A DNA stretch of 64,000 nucleotides from Candidatus Aegiribacteria sp. MLS_C (GTDB lineage: Bacteria > Fermentibacterota > Fermentibacteria > Fermentibacterales > JCC-6). Both the position numbers and the translations under genes were made by a program. Position 1 is the first letter of the stretch. The number at the start of each line of letters is the position of its first letter. Positions 41,403 through 49,543 of this stretch are shown in pieces. The stretch covers positions 56,240 through 120,239 of the forward strand of contig LQBI01000033.1 in NCBI GenBank assembly GCA_002030045.1, given 5' to 3'. The notes under the pieces were generated by a model that saw only the letters and a list, made by a program, of their open reading frames with translations, did not search any database and was not told the DNA's origin.

Positions 41403-42983
41403 ATGAGAAGGTCCATCGCCGTCATTCGGGCAGCCATCCTCCTGGCGGCCTTAGCGCAGCTGCCGGTCTCCTGCAGCGAACCCGCCGGTCCGCCGGATGC
41501 TCAGGGGCCGACGCAGTCGGTGCTCACGGTCACCCTGCTGCAGGAGGGTGACGCTGCGGGAAGAGTCTCGGTGCGGGCACCCCAATTCGATGGAGGCGGC
41601 AGGTACGCATACCGGGCCTCCGCCGTCTGGACCCAGTGTCCCGACGACGATTTCGCGTGGTACGCCATCTACAGGTCCGGGACCCCCGGAATAGCGTCCG
41701 ATCCCGGACTTGCAGATACCAGCATCGTCTTCTCCGGCGTTTCCAGTACCTCCTGGACCGACCAGGGCCTGCAGGAGGGTGAGACTTACTACTACGCAGT
41801 GCGCACCGTGGACCGGGATGACCTTGAAGCATGGAGCAACGAGGAGACTGTTCAGGTACCCCCTGCCGAACCGCCCTCACCGTCCGTACTTTCCGGTTCC
41901 TATACCGGTGACGGGACCTTCGGCCAGATCACCCTGGGCTGGACCCGGTGTCTCGAAGGCGATTTCTCAAGCTACCGCCTCTTCAGGTCCGATGACCCGG
42001 ACATCCAGTCAAATCCCTCTTCTGCGGTCCTCATAGCCGAGATCGAGGATGTCTCGGTGCTCGAGTACCAGGACAACGCGGTGGAAGGCCTGAAGACATA
42101 TTATTACGCGCTTCTGACGCTGGACGACACCGACCTGGGTTCATGGAGCAACGAGGTCGCGGTCTCAACCCCCGACCTCACTCCAAGGCTCACAGTGTTC
42201 TTCATAGATCCCTCCTACGGTAGCTATTCGGGGGACGCCATCCTACTGAGGACCCCGGGCGGGAACCACTACGTCATAGACGGCGGGGACAGGGGAAGCG
42301 GCTGGAGCTGCGGACTTGAAAGGGTAGTCCCCATACTGGACAGCCTGGGAGTCGACAGCCTTGACGGTATCGTAGGAACGCATCCCCACGCCGACCATAT
42401 CGGCGGACTGATAGGGATCCTTGAGACACTGCCCGTGGACGCAGTCTGGGACTCCGGCTTCCCATACACCACCTCCACCTATTACGAGTACCTCGACGCC
42501 ATATGGGCCAACGGTTCCGACTACATAACCCCCAGGAGGGGGGATGTGCTGGACTGGGACGATGACCTTGTCGTGGAGTGCCTGCATCCCGACGATCCGC
42601 TTGGGGATGATGCCAACAACGCTTCTGTGGTGCTTCGGGTGACCTTCCAGGATGTAACGTTCCTTTTCACAGGAGACCTGGAGAGCAGCGGCGGTGAGGA
42701 CGACATACTCTATGCCCTTGCCCAGGGGCAGATAGGCGATATCTCCGCGGACGTGCTCAAGGTTGGTCACCACGGCTCCCACACATCCACCTCGCAGGAC
42801 TGGCTGGTCGCGGTGGACCCATCCATGGCCGCGATCGAGGTTGGGTCGGGGAATCCCTACGGCCATCCTCATGCCGAGGTAATCGGAAGACTGCAGGATC
42901 ACGGTACCGACATATACAGGACCGACCTCGACGGGACCTTCGTCATATCCACAGACGGGAGCGACCTCCAGGTCTACCCCTGA
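41403..42983 (+). CDS. Lipoprotein with Fn3-like domains and a ComEC-type metallo-beta-lactamase domain
   Basis: 526 residues after GGGGAGGAAGC. Lipoprotein signal with lipobox PVSC (Cys24). Two fibronectin-III-like domains (about 50-160 and 160-255) each contain a W-x-x-C-x-x-x-D-F-x-x-Y pattern and end W-S-N-E. From about 265 a metallo-beta-lactamase fold follows: VIDGGDRGSGWSCGLERVVP, the metal motif GTHPHADHIGG, NNASVVLRVTFQDVTFLFTG, LKVGHHGSHTSTS and the closing HPHAEVIGRL plus YRTDLDGTF. That set matches the C-terminal MBL domain of the DNA-uptake protein ComEC, here detached from the channel and placed on a surface-exposed lipid anchor. Possible roles: extracellular nuclease or phosphodiesterase. 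Confidence 0.85.
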   Translation: MRRSIAVIRAAILLAALAQLPVSCSEPAGPPDAQGPTQSVLTVTLLQEGDAAGRVSVRAPQFDGGGRYAYRASAVWTQCPDDDFAWYAIYRSGTPGIASDPGLADTSIVFSGVSSTSWTDQGLQEGETYYYAVRTVDRDDLEAWSNEETVQVPPAEPPSPSVLSGSYTGDGTFGQITLGWTRCLEGDFSSYRLFRSDDPDIQSNPSSAVLIAEIEDVSVLEYQDNAVEGLKTYYYALLTLDDTDLGSWSNEVAVSTPDLTPRLTVFFIDPSYGSYSGDAILLRTPGGNHYVIDGGDRGSGWSCGLERVVPILDSLGVDSLDGIVGTHPHADHIGGLIGILETLPVDAVWDSGFPYTTSTYYEYLDAIWANGSDYITPRRGDVLDWDDDLVVECLHPDDPLGDDANNASVVLRVTFQDVTFLFTGDLESSGGEDDILYALAQGQIGDISADVLKVGHHGSHTSTSQDWLVAVDPSMAAIEVGSGNPYGHPHAEVIGRLQDHGTDIYRTDLDGTFVISTDGSDLQVYP

Positions 42984-43016
42984 ACCCGGCGGTTACGTTT
43001 TCCCGTGGAATTCGCG

Positions 43017-43045
43017 TTGACTTGGGCCCGGATATGGGTCATCTT
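43017..43045 (+). promoter_or_regulatory. Candidate promoter of the oxidoreductase operon
   Basis: TTGACT (43017-43022), a 17-bp spacer and a weak -10 CATCTT (43040-43045). A TAGAAT at 43062-43067 is an alternative -10 without a good -35. Confidence 0.35.
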
Positions 43046-43113
43046 TCCATGCACCGTATCTTAGAATGGGCATCTATCTCATCTACCCACAACACGAACC
43101 GGGAGGTCTGTAA

Positions 43114-43365
43114 GTGAGCGAACACAGGGAATACCCGTTTCCCGAGATCGATCCGGATATCTGCAAGGGATGCAGACTTTGCGTTGCCGCATGCCCGACG
43201 GATGTTCTGGTGATCTCTCCGAAACTGAACTCGAAGGGGTTCCATTATTCGGAGTACGTAGGCCAGGGGTGTATCGGATGCGGAAACTGCTTCTACGTCT
43301 GCCCCGAACCCAGCGCGGTGACGGTCTACCTGAAAGGCTACGTGCCTGAAGAGGAGGTGAGCTGA
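43114..43365 (+). CDS. 2-oxoacid:acceptor oxidoreductase, ferredoxin-type delta subunit
   Basis: 83 residues from a GTG behind GGGAGGTCTGTAA. Two [4Fe-4S] motifs: CKGCRLCVAACP near residue 17 and CIGCGNCFYVCP near residue 51. It is the electron-wiring subunit of a ketoacid oxidoreductase, passing electrons from the TPP/Fe-S catalytic subunit to external ferredoxin. It is immediately followed (TGAATG) by the alpha subunit. Confidence 0.93.
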   Translation: MSEHREYPFPEIDPDICKGCRLCVAACPTDVLVISPKLNSKGFHYSEYVGQGCIGCGNCFYVCPEPSAVTVYLKGYVPEEEVS

Positions 43366-44418
43366 ATGCCGAGGAAACTGATGAAGGGGAACCATGCCGC
43401 TGTCTATGGTGCCGCTCTTGCCGGATGCCAGGCCTACTACGGTTATCCCATAACCCCGGCCAGCGAGATAGCCGAATCGGCTGCCGCCATCTTCCCCAAG
43501 CTGGGCAGGACATTCCTGCAGGCTGAGAGCGAGGTGGCGGCGATCAACATGGTCTACGGTGCCGCCGGCTGCGGTCTGAGGGTCATGACCGGCAGTTCGG
43601 GTCCCGGCATCAGCCTGAAGCAGGAGGGGCTGTCATACTGTGCAGGCTCCGCGCTGCCCTGCGTGGTTGTCGACATCATGAGGGGCGGTCCCGGACTCGG
43701 GAACATAGGCCCGGAGCAGGGAGACTACAACCAGGTGGTCAAGGGAGGCGGACACGGCAACTTCAAGAACATCGTCCTGGCTCCCAATTCGGCCCAGGAG
43801 ATGTGCGACCTGACGATGCTGGCCTTCGAGCTGGCCGACAAGTACCGCAACCCGGTATTCGTTCTCACCGACGGCGTGATAGGTCAGATGATGGAAGCCG
43901 TGGAACTCCCCGAACCGGTCTCGGAACTGCCGGACAAGAGCGACTGGGCGGTCGGGGGAACGGCGGATTCCCGTCACCTGATCAATTCCATCTATCTCGA
44001 TCATGACGACCTGGAATGGTGGAACATGGAGCTTGCGAAGAAGTACGAGACCGTGGAGAAGAACGAGGTCAGGTTCGAGGAGTACAAGATGGAAGATGCC
44101 GAGATCGTCGCTATCGGCTATGGAAGCGCCAGCAGGGTGCTCCGCTCAGCGGTGGACCTTGCCAGGAGGAAGGGTGTCAGGCTTGGCATGTTCAGGCCCA
44201 TCACGCTCTTCCCCTTCCCGAAGGACCAGCTGGCGGCGCTTCCCGACAGGGACCTCAAGGGCATCATCACTGTGGAGATGTCCAACGGTCAGCTGGTGAA
44301 CGACGTGAACCTCGCCCTGAGAGGCAGGATGATTTCCGACCTTCACATGAGAATGGGCGGCAACGTTCCCTCCGCCCTGGAGATCGTCGAGAAGGTCTCC
44401 GAACTGTACGGGGTGTGA
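43366..44418 (+). CDS. 2-oxoacid:acceptor oxidoreductase alpha subunit (VorB/KorA-like)
   Basis: 350 residues. [21 protein letters not shown] at the start, ITPASEI, the TPP-side loop [17 protein letters not shown], and [15 protein letters not shown] are characteristic of the pyrimidine-binding subunit of pyruvate/2-ketoisovalerate/2-oxoglutarate:ferredoxin oxidoreductases. Length and the VorB-like C-terminus ([11 protein letters not shown]) favour a branched-chain ketoacid or 2-oxoglutarate enzyme over pyruvate, but the substrate is inferred. It has GAGGTGAGC as ribosome-binding site inside the preceding gene. Confidence 0.92.
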   Translation: MPRKLMKGNHAAVYGAALAGCQAYYGYPITPASEIAESAAAIFPKLGRTFLQAESEVAAINMVYGAAGCGLRVMTGSSGPGISLKQEGLSYCAGSALPCVVVDIMRGGPGLGNIGPEQGDYNQVVKGGGHGNFKNIVLAPNSAQEMCDLTMLAFELADKYRNPVFVLTDGVIGQMMEAVELPEPVSELPDKSDWAVGGTADSRHLINSIYLDHDDLEWWNMELAKKYETVEKNEVRFEEYKMEDAEIVAIGYGSASRVLRSAVDLARRKGVRLGMFRPITLFPFPKDQLAALPDRDLKGIITVEMSNGQLVNDVNLALRGRMISDLHMRMGGNVPSALEIVEKVSELYGV

Positions 44419-44420
44419 TC

Positions 44421-45860
44421 ATGGCACAGAAGACTGTACTCAGAAAGCCCAAAGGTTTCATAGACGTATACAAGTACAAGCCCGGCGAGGAGAAGGACAG
44501 GACCCACTACTGTCCCGGCTGCGGCCACGGCATCATCCACAAGCTGATAGCCGAGGCCCTGGAGGATTTCGACATAGTCGAGAAGTCCATCGTCATAAGC
44601 CCTGTGGGCTGCAGCGTCTTCGCATACTATTACTTCGACACCGGGAACCTCCAGGTGGCACACGGAAGGGCTCCCGCCGTGGGGACCGCCGTTTCGAGGG
44701 CCAATCCCGATTCCGTCGTGATAAGTTACCAGGGCGACGGAGACCTTGCCGCAATAGGCGGGAACAACATACTCCAGGCGGCCAACAGGGGAGAGAACAT
44801 GGTGGTGGTCTTCGTGAACAACGCCATCTACGGGATGACCGGCGGCCAGATGGCTCCCACGACCCTCACCGGACAGAAGACTACGACCACGCCGTACGGA
44901 AGGAACCCGGTTACCGACGGTTATCCGCTGCAGATGTGCGAGCTGATAAGCCAGCTGACCGCACCGGTCTACGTTACGCGGACATCTCTCCATGACATGC
45001 CCGGCATAAGGAAGGCCAGGGCCGCCATCCGCAAGGGCATACAGAACGCCATGGACAGGAAGGGGTTCTCCTTCGTGGAGGTCCTGAGCATGTGTCCCAG
45101 CGGCTGGAAGATGGAACCGGTACAGGCTCAGGATTGGATAAGGGACAGGATGCTCGAGAGGTTCCCCACCGGTACCTTCAGGGACAGCTCAGACGAGGCT
45201 GTGAGAATAGAGAGGCCCGTCCCTGTGATGGACCCGGAAAAGGTCAAGGAGATACTTGGCTACGAGAGCCTCAAGACCTCGAACCTGAAAAAGAATCCCA
45301 ACGCCCTCTTCAACAAGGTTGCCCTCAGGGTAGCCGGCTTCGGCGGACAGGGGATCATGTCCACCGGAATAGCCCTGGCGAACGTAGGGATGGAATACGG
45401 TTACAAGGTCAGCTGGCTGCCTTCCTACGGACCCGAGATGCGGGGCGGGACAGCCAACTGCTCCGTCAAGGTCCAGGAGGAGACCATCGGAGCAGCCGAG
45501 TGTACCGAACCCAACATGGTCATTGCCATGAACCAGCCCAGCCTCGAGAAGTTCGAGAGGATCCTGGTGCCTGACGGAGTGCTGATGTACAACAGCACTC
45601 TCATAGAAGTAGAGCCGACGAGGAAGGACCTCCGCGTCTATCCGATCCCGGTCACCGGCATGGCCGACGCACTCGGTGACACCAGGGTCCAGAGCATGGT
45701 CAACGTCGGCGCTTTTGCTGCTATTACCGGCATGTTCGACCCCGGCGAGATAAGCGGGCTCATGTCGTCGCTCTTCGGTGGCAAGTCAGAGAAGGTGATA
45801 CAGCTCAACGAGGAAGCTGTCAGGAAGGGTTACGATTACGTCAGGGAGAACTTTTCCTGA
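44421..45860 (+). CDS. 2-oxoacid:acceptor oxidoreductase, fused beta (TPP-binding) and gamma subunits
   Basis: 479 residues. Residues about 25-290 are the beta subunit: HYCPGCGHGIIHKL, SPVGCSVFAYYYF, the TPP/Mg motif YQGDGDLAAIGGNNI...NNAIYGMTGGQ and CPSGW. After a linker rich in Lys and Asn (about 290-305), residues 306-479 are the gamma subunit: VALRVAGFGGQGIMSTGIAL and PSYGPEMRGGTANCSV. In most organisms these are separate genes (VorA and VorC, or KorB and KorC). With the two upstream genes this makes a complete enzyme that oxidatively decarboxylates a 2-oxoacid to acyl-CoA and reduced ferredoxin, an anaerobic trait. A strong hairpin follows the stop. Confidence 0.93.
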   Translation: MAQKTVLRKPKGFIDVYKYKPGEEKDRTHYCPGCGHGIIHKLIAEALEDFDIVEKSIVISPVGCSVFAYYYFDTGNLQVAHGRAPAVGTAVSRANPDSVVISYQGDGDLAAIGGNNILQAANRGENMVVVFVNNAIYGMTGGQMAPTTLTGQKTTTTPYGRNPVTDGYPLQMCELISQLTAPVYVTRTSLHDMPGIRKARAAIRKGIQNAMDRKGFSFVEVLSMCPSGWKMEPVQAQDWIRDRMLERFPTGTFRDSSDEAVRIERPVPVMDPEKVKEILGYESLKTSNLKKNPNALFNKVALRVAGFGGQGIMSTGIALANVGMEYGYKVSWLPSYGPEMRGGTANCSVKVQEETIGAAECTEPNMVIAMNQPSLEKFERILVPDGVLMYNSTLIEVEPTRKDLRVYPIPVTGMADALGDTRVQSMVNVGAFAAITGMFDPGEISGLMSSLFGGKSEKVIQLNEEAVRKGYDYVRENFS

Positions 45861-45877
45861 CGATGCTCTGAACGGAT

Positions 45878-45905
45878 CCCGGGCGGCGGCCGACCGCCGC
45901 CCGGG
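45878..45905 (+). terminator. Terminator hairpin of the ketoacid oxidoreductase operon
   Basis: A perfect 12-bp stem (45878-45889 with 45894-45905) closed by a 4-nt loop, 18 bp after the stop, followed by CCTTC rather than a full T-tract. It lies between convergent genes. Confidence 0.6.
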
Positions 45906-45969
45906 CCTTCACCCGGTATCGATTCGGTCAGTTCCTCGCCGGTCATGAGCTGTACGTACCGGAGAACCA

Positions 45970-47766
45970 TCAGTCCAGCAGTACAAGCCTCGTATTGAGC
46001 AGCATTCCCCCGGATCCCATCGTACAGAGGTAGATCCCCGGGGGGATTTCCGGGAACGACACCTGGCTGGCACCCTGCTGGAATATCCCGTCCCTCTTCC
46101 CCACCAACCTTCCCGATATGTCGAACACCCTTACGGAGGCCTCCAGTTGTTCCGGCGTGCTGATAATGAGGAGGATCGCGCCTGAAGAGGGATTATGCGA
46201 CGGTCGGAGGGAGATCCCGCCAGGCAGGGGACCTTGGACCCCGAGGGGATCCCAGGAGACCGATATAAGATCCACTGAAGGCGTTAACGACGGATCCGTG
46301 GTGGACATCACGATCCTGTACTGCAGGTACCTGGAGCCGTCCTCCAGTATGCCCTCGAGACCGGCCGGCGGCCGGAGGGTGTCCGACCATTCCCCCATCA
46401 GCTCATGGTTCTCGGAGCACCGGAGCTGACAGCCCACCGATGTCCCCACTGGCAGCTCGGCATCGATCGTGAGCATGTCCCAGTCCGGCTGGTCCTGGGT
46501 GTCCAGGATGCTGGATTCGATGAAGCCTTCGGAGTATGATGCCAGGTTCCACCAGGTTATCGCGTCATCCAGGTATGCGGCGCCTGTCGGGTCGGGGGTG
46601 CCGTTCCCGTCCATGTCCGCGGCGCAGACCCCGCAGCCGTCCTCGAAGGAGCCGTCCAGCATGTGCTCGGACCAGGAGCCCCCTGCGCCGTCCAGGTTCT
46701 CCCACCAGAGGATCTCCTCTGTGTTGAAGGAGACCGTCAGCACATCCCGGTCTCCATCGCCGTCCAGGTCTGCTCCATGGACATCATGGGCTCCCGGGAA
46801 GCTTCCGTCTATGACGTGCATTTCCCAGGCAGTCCCCGATCCGGAGGTGTTCTCCCACCAGACTACCTCATCGTAGCCCGTTCCTATCACGTCGATGTCT
46901 CCGTCGCCGTCCAGGTCGCAGGGATCCAGGCACCTTGGATCCATGATGCCCGATCCTATCTGATGCTGCGTCCACGATGTTCCCTGTCCGTCCAGGTTCT
47001 CCCACCAGCAGCAGGTCATGAGATCGAAAAGCGATGCGATGAGATCGGTATCGCCGTCCAGGTCAAGGTCCGTTCCCTGGACGAAGTATGGATTCCCGCC
47101 TCCCGTATGGACTGTGTTCTCCGTCCATGAAGAACCTGAACCGTCGACGTTGCGCCACCAGACCATCCGCTCCCCGTAGTACTCGGCGGTGACCGCGTCC
47201 CTCCACCCGTCTCCGTCCACATCGCTGCAGTCGACGTAGTAGACGTCCGAACCTGCCTGGGTCACTGTATGGGCGATCCAGTAGGACCCGGATCCTTCGA
47301 CGTTCTCGAACCAGGCCACGGTGCCCCCGCCTCCGCAGGCCAGCACGTCGCAGTCGCCGTCCGAATCGATGTCCCCGGAGGTCGCTCTCCTGACCATAGG
47401 CATGTCGTCGATCCCGTACCGGATCCACTGGGTGCCGGAGCCGCCGGTGTTCCTCCACCATGCCACCCCGGCATCGGACATCGCTCCGCCGAGGACGTCC
47501 GTGCTTCCGTCACCGTCTATATCGCAGGCATCGACGCTGAAAGCTCCGTCGAAGGAGTCGGTGACATGGTGCTCGAGGAGTTCTCCCTCGATGGTCAGCT
47601 GGCCGGGTGAGGAGAAGGGATCGATGCCCGAGTCGAAATGGAAGTCCGTGCCCCAGTCAGTTACAGGCCCCAGCACCCCTGGTGTTCCGGACCAGTCGTC
47701 CTGAACCGCGGTACCCGCTGCGGCAGCTGTCACCAGCAGGGGAAGGAGTCCGATGTGACACTTCAT
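45970..47766 (-). CDS. Secreted FG-GAP/VCBS repeat protein with sorting domain
   Basis: 598 residues with a signal peptide (MKCHIGLLPLLVTAAAAGTA). Seven tandem repeats of about 45 residues (roughly 75-405) each carry a calcium-type D-x-D-x-D-G-D motif (DIDGDGSTDVL, DLDGDGDIDVI, DLDGDGDRDVL and similar) followed by a W-W-E/R-N ... G-S-G-x-x-W strand. This should form a seven-bladed, Ca-stabilised beta-propeller. A beta-sandwich follows, and the last roughly 80 residues (SLRPSHNPSSGAILLIIS to NTRLVLLD) are a FlgD-like/T9SS-type sorting domain. Likely a surface adhesin or binding protein. It is downstream of ndk in the same direction with 42 bp between. Confidence 0.9.
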   Translation of the reverse strand: MKCHIGLLPLLVTAAAAGTAVQDDWSGTPGVLGPVTDWGTDFHFDSGIDPFSSPGQLTIEGELLEHHVTDSFDGAFSVDACDIDGDGSTDVLGGAMSDAGVAWWRNTGGSGTQWIRYGIDDMPMVRRATSGDIDSDGDCDVLACGGGGTVAWFENVEGSGSYWIAHTVTQAGSDVYYVDCSDVDGDGWRDAVTAEYYGERMVWWRNVDGSGSSWTENTVHTGGGNPYFVQGTDLDLDGDTDLIASLFDLMTCCWWENLDGQGTSWTQHQIGSGIMDPRCLDPCDLDGDGDIDVIGTGYDEVVWWENTSGSGTAWEMHVIDGSFPGAHDVHGADLDGDGDRDVLTVSFNTEEILWWENLDGAGGSWSEHMLDGSFEDGCGVCAADMDGNGTPDPTGAAYLDDAITWWNLASYSEGFIESSILDTQDQPDWDMLTIDAELPVGTSVGCQLRCSENHELMGEWSDTLRPPAGLEGILEDGSRYLQYRIVMSTTDPSLTPSVDLISVSWDPLGVQGPLPGGISLRPSHNPSSGAILLIISTPEQLEASVRVFDISGRLVGKRDGIFQQGASQVSFPEIPPGIYLCTMGSGGMLLNTRLVLLD

Positions 47767-47808
47767 TCTGGGTCTACCCTTTCCGGCAGCGGCTGAAGGG
47801 AACAGCCC

Positions 47809-48252
47809 TCAGAGCCAGGGCCTGACGGACAGGGTGTAGTCCTGTATCTCCCCGGGATCGAAGAAAAGAGCGATCTCCCTCTGAGCGGACTCTGGAGAAT
47901 CGGAGGCATGTATCATGTTGTGTCCGGGGCTGGTGGCGAAATCCCCCCTGATGGAACCCGGATCGGCTTCCGCCGGGTCGGTAGCCCCCACGGTGGTTCG
48001 TACTATGCTCACCGCTCCCGGCGATTCCAGGATCATGATGACCGATGGTCCGCTGGTGATGAAGGTAATCAGGTCCTTGTAGAATTCCCTGCCCCTGTGG
48101 GTGCGGTAGTGTTCCTCCGCCAGCTGGCGGGTTATTAGCATCATCTTCATGGCAGTGATCTTCATGCCCCGCCTCTCGAACCTTAAGATCAGCTCTCCCA
48201 CGAGTCCCCTCTGTATGGCGTTGGGTTTCAGTATCACCAGTGTCTGCTCCAT
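47809..48252 (-). CDS. ndk: Nucleoside diphosphate kinase
   Basis: 147 residues from the ATG at 48252 (MEQTLVILKPNAIQRGLVG). ATP-binding and active-site elements are all present: Lys in LKPNA, SPGAVSIVRTTVGATDPAEA, GSIRGDF, and the phosphorylated His in NMIHASDSPESAQREIALFF. It equilibrates nucleoside di- and triphosphates using ATP. A good promoter lies 24-52 bp upstream, back to back with the promoter of the divergent outer-membrane protein gene. Confidence 0.96.
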   Translation of the reverse strand: MEQTLVILKPNAIQRGLVGELILRFERRGMKITAMKMMLITRQLAEEHYRTHRGREFYKDLITFITSGPSVIMILESPGAVSIVRTTVGATDPAEADPGSIRGDFATSPGHNMIHASDSPESAQREIALFFDPGEIQDYTLSVRPWL

Positions 48253-48275
48253 TCGGTCCCCTTTCGGCTGGGCGG

Positions 48276-48304
48276 AAGATACAGTCATCGTTCCGGACGT
48301 GCAA
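48276..48304 (-). promoter_or_regulatory. ndk promoter
   Basis: Minus strand TTGCAC (48304-48299), a 17-bp spacer and TATCTT (48281-48276). The -35 is two bases from the -35 of the divergent promoter at 48307. Confidence 0.6.
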
Positions 48305-48306
48305 CA

Positions 48307-48335
48307 TTGATTTTGCTCATTGGTGCTCTTATCAT
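48307..48335 (+). promoter_or_regulatory. Promoter of the outer-membrane barrel gene
   Basis: TTGATT (48307-48312), a 17-bp spacer and TATCAT (48330-48335), about 35 bp before the ATG at 48370. Confidence 0.6.
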
Positions 48336-48369
48336 TGCTGGTACACGTTTTCCACTGAAAGGACCCCTC

Positions 48370-49494
48370 ATGCATCAGTATTCCTTTTACCGTTCCGACC
48401 TGACAAAGCGCTGTGGAGCAGTATCTCTCCTCCTGCTCCCGGTACTCCTTCTGATTCCCGCGGCATCATGGGGCTACGGTTTCCATGACGCCCTCACCTA
48501 CGGTAATACCATCGATGTCATAAGCATCAGGTCAGCCGCCATGGTCGGGATCAGGGTGTTCGGTTCAAGCGGGGCCAGCGCTGTCTTCATGAATCCCTCG
48601 AACCTCCACTATCTGCCGACCTTCCACTTGGAGGTCTCAACTTCCGCCGTCTCATGGACGGAGGAGGTGGTGGACAGCACCAGCGTTGTACAGAGGTCCG
48701 ACAGGGGTCTGGGTTCCCTCTCGGGAGCGGCAGCCTGCAGACTGGGCTCGAGGACCGTCGTCGGAATAGGTCTGGCAAAGGTATCCGATTTCCAGTACAA
48801 CGGCACCCATTTCCTTCCCGAGAACCCATCCCATCCCGGGATCGACATCATAGAGACCCTGAATGCCACGGGAGGTCTCTGGGAGGCCCTCTGCGGTTTC
48901 TCCTGGTCCCCCTCCGAATACCTCTCCGCAGGAGTGTCCGGCGGATTGCGCTTCGGGGAGGTCACCTATGATTACTCCTACGACGAAAAGTTCACTCCCG
49001 AGGTTGATTCATCGTACACCTGGAGCTGGGACCTCTCCGAACCCTGCTTCCATGCCGGGGCGGAAATGGGTGACGAGGTCCTGGGAGCAGGGGTCTGCTA
49101 CACCTCAGGAACCAGCGACAGGTACCACGACAGGCTTTCCATCGCGGGCAGGGCCACTGCCGAGCACATAGGTAACACCACCATGATCTTCGAGGGGGAA
49201 ATAGTGGCCCCGTTCGACAGGAATTACTTCAAGGGAAAGCTCGGTATCGAGACTCCCATAAGACGCAGCATAAGTCTTCTGGCCGGAGTTGGCTTCAACG
49301 AGGGCGAGAACATGAACAGGGTCGGCATGGCGTTCTCCGTGGGTGGCAACTACAGAACCGACAGGTTCACTCTTGACCTGGCCCTTTCCAACATAAACAG
49401 ATCAAGGGTCAGCACTTCCTTTCCGGAGGAGTACTCGGACTACGTGGACGACTCATGGACCCAGTTCTGCATTGGGCTGAACTACCTGATCTGA
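48370..49494 (+). CDS. Outer membrane beta-barrel protein (PorV/FadL-like)
   Basis: 374 residues; the ATG at 48370 follows GAAAGGA. A signal segment (about 15-36, AVSLLLLPVLLLIPAASWGYG) precedes repeated amphipathic strands. The N-terminal motif SSGASAVFMNPSNLHYLPTF (G-A-x-x-x-F-x-NP) is typical of FadL/PorV-type barrels, where the first strands contact a periplasmic plug. The final strand DDSWTQFCIGLNYLI ends hydrophobic as OMPs do. In T9SS bacteria PorV-like barrels shuttle substrates with the C-terminal sorting domain. Such substrates exist in this window, but the PorV assignment is inference. Confidence 0.75.
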   Translation: MHQYSFYRSDLTKRCGAVSLLLLPVLLLIPAASWGYGFHDALTYGNTIDVISIRSAAMVGIRVFGSSGASAVFMNPSNLHYLPTFHLEVSTSAVSWTEEVVDSTSVVQRSDRGLGSLSGAAACRLGSRTVVGIGLAKVSDFQYNGTHFLPENPSHPGIDIIETLNATGGLWEALCGFSWSPSEYLSAGVSGGLRFGEVTYDYSYDEKFTPEVDSSYTWSWDLSEPCFHAGAEMGDEVLGAGVCYTSGTSDRYHDRLSIAGRATAEHIGNTTMIFEGEIVAPFDRNYFKGKLGIETPIRRSISLLAGVGFNEGENMNRVGMAFSVGGNYRTDRFTLDLALSNINRSRVSTSFPEEYSDYVDDSWTQFCIGLNYLI

Positions 49495-49543
49495 CCCCGG
49501 CCGCCTTTGGAGCCCGGGTGCGGCAGCCACCGGAACAGGAATT

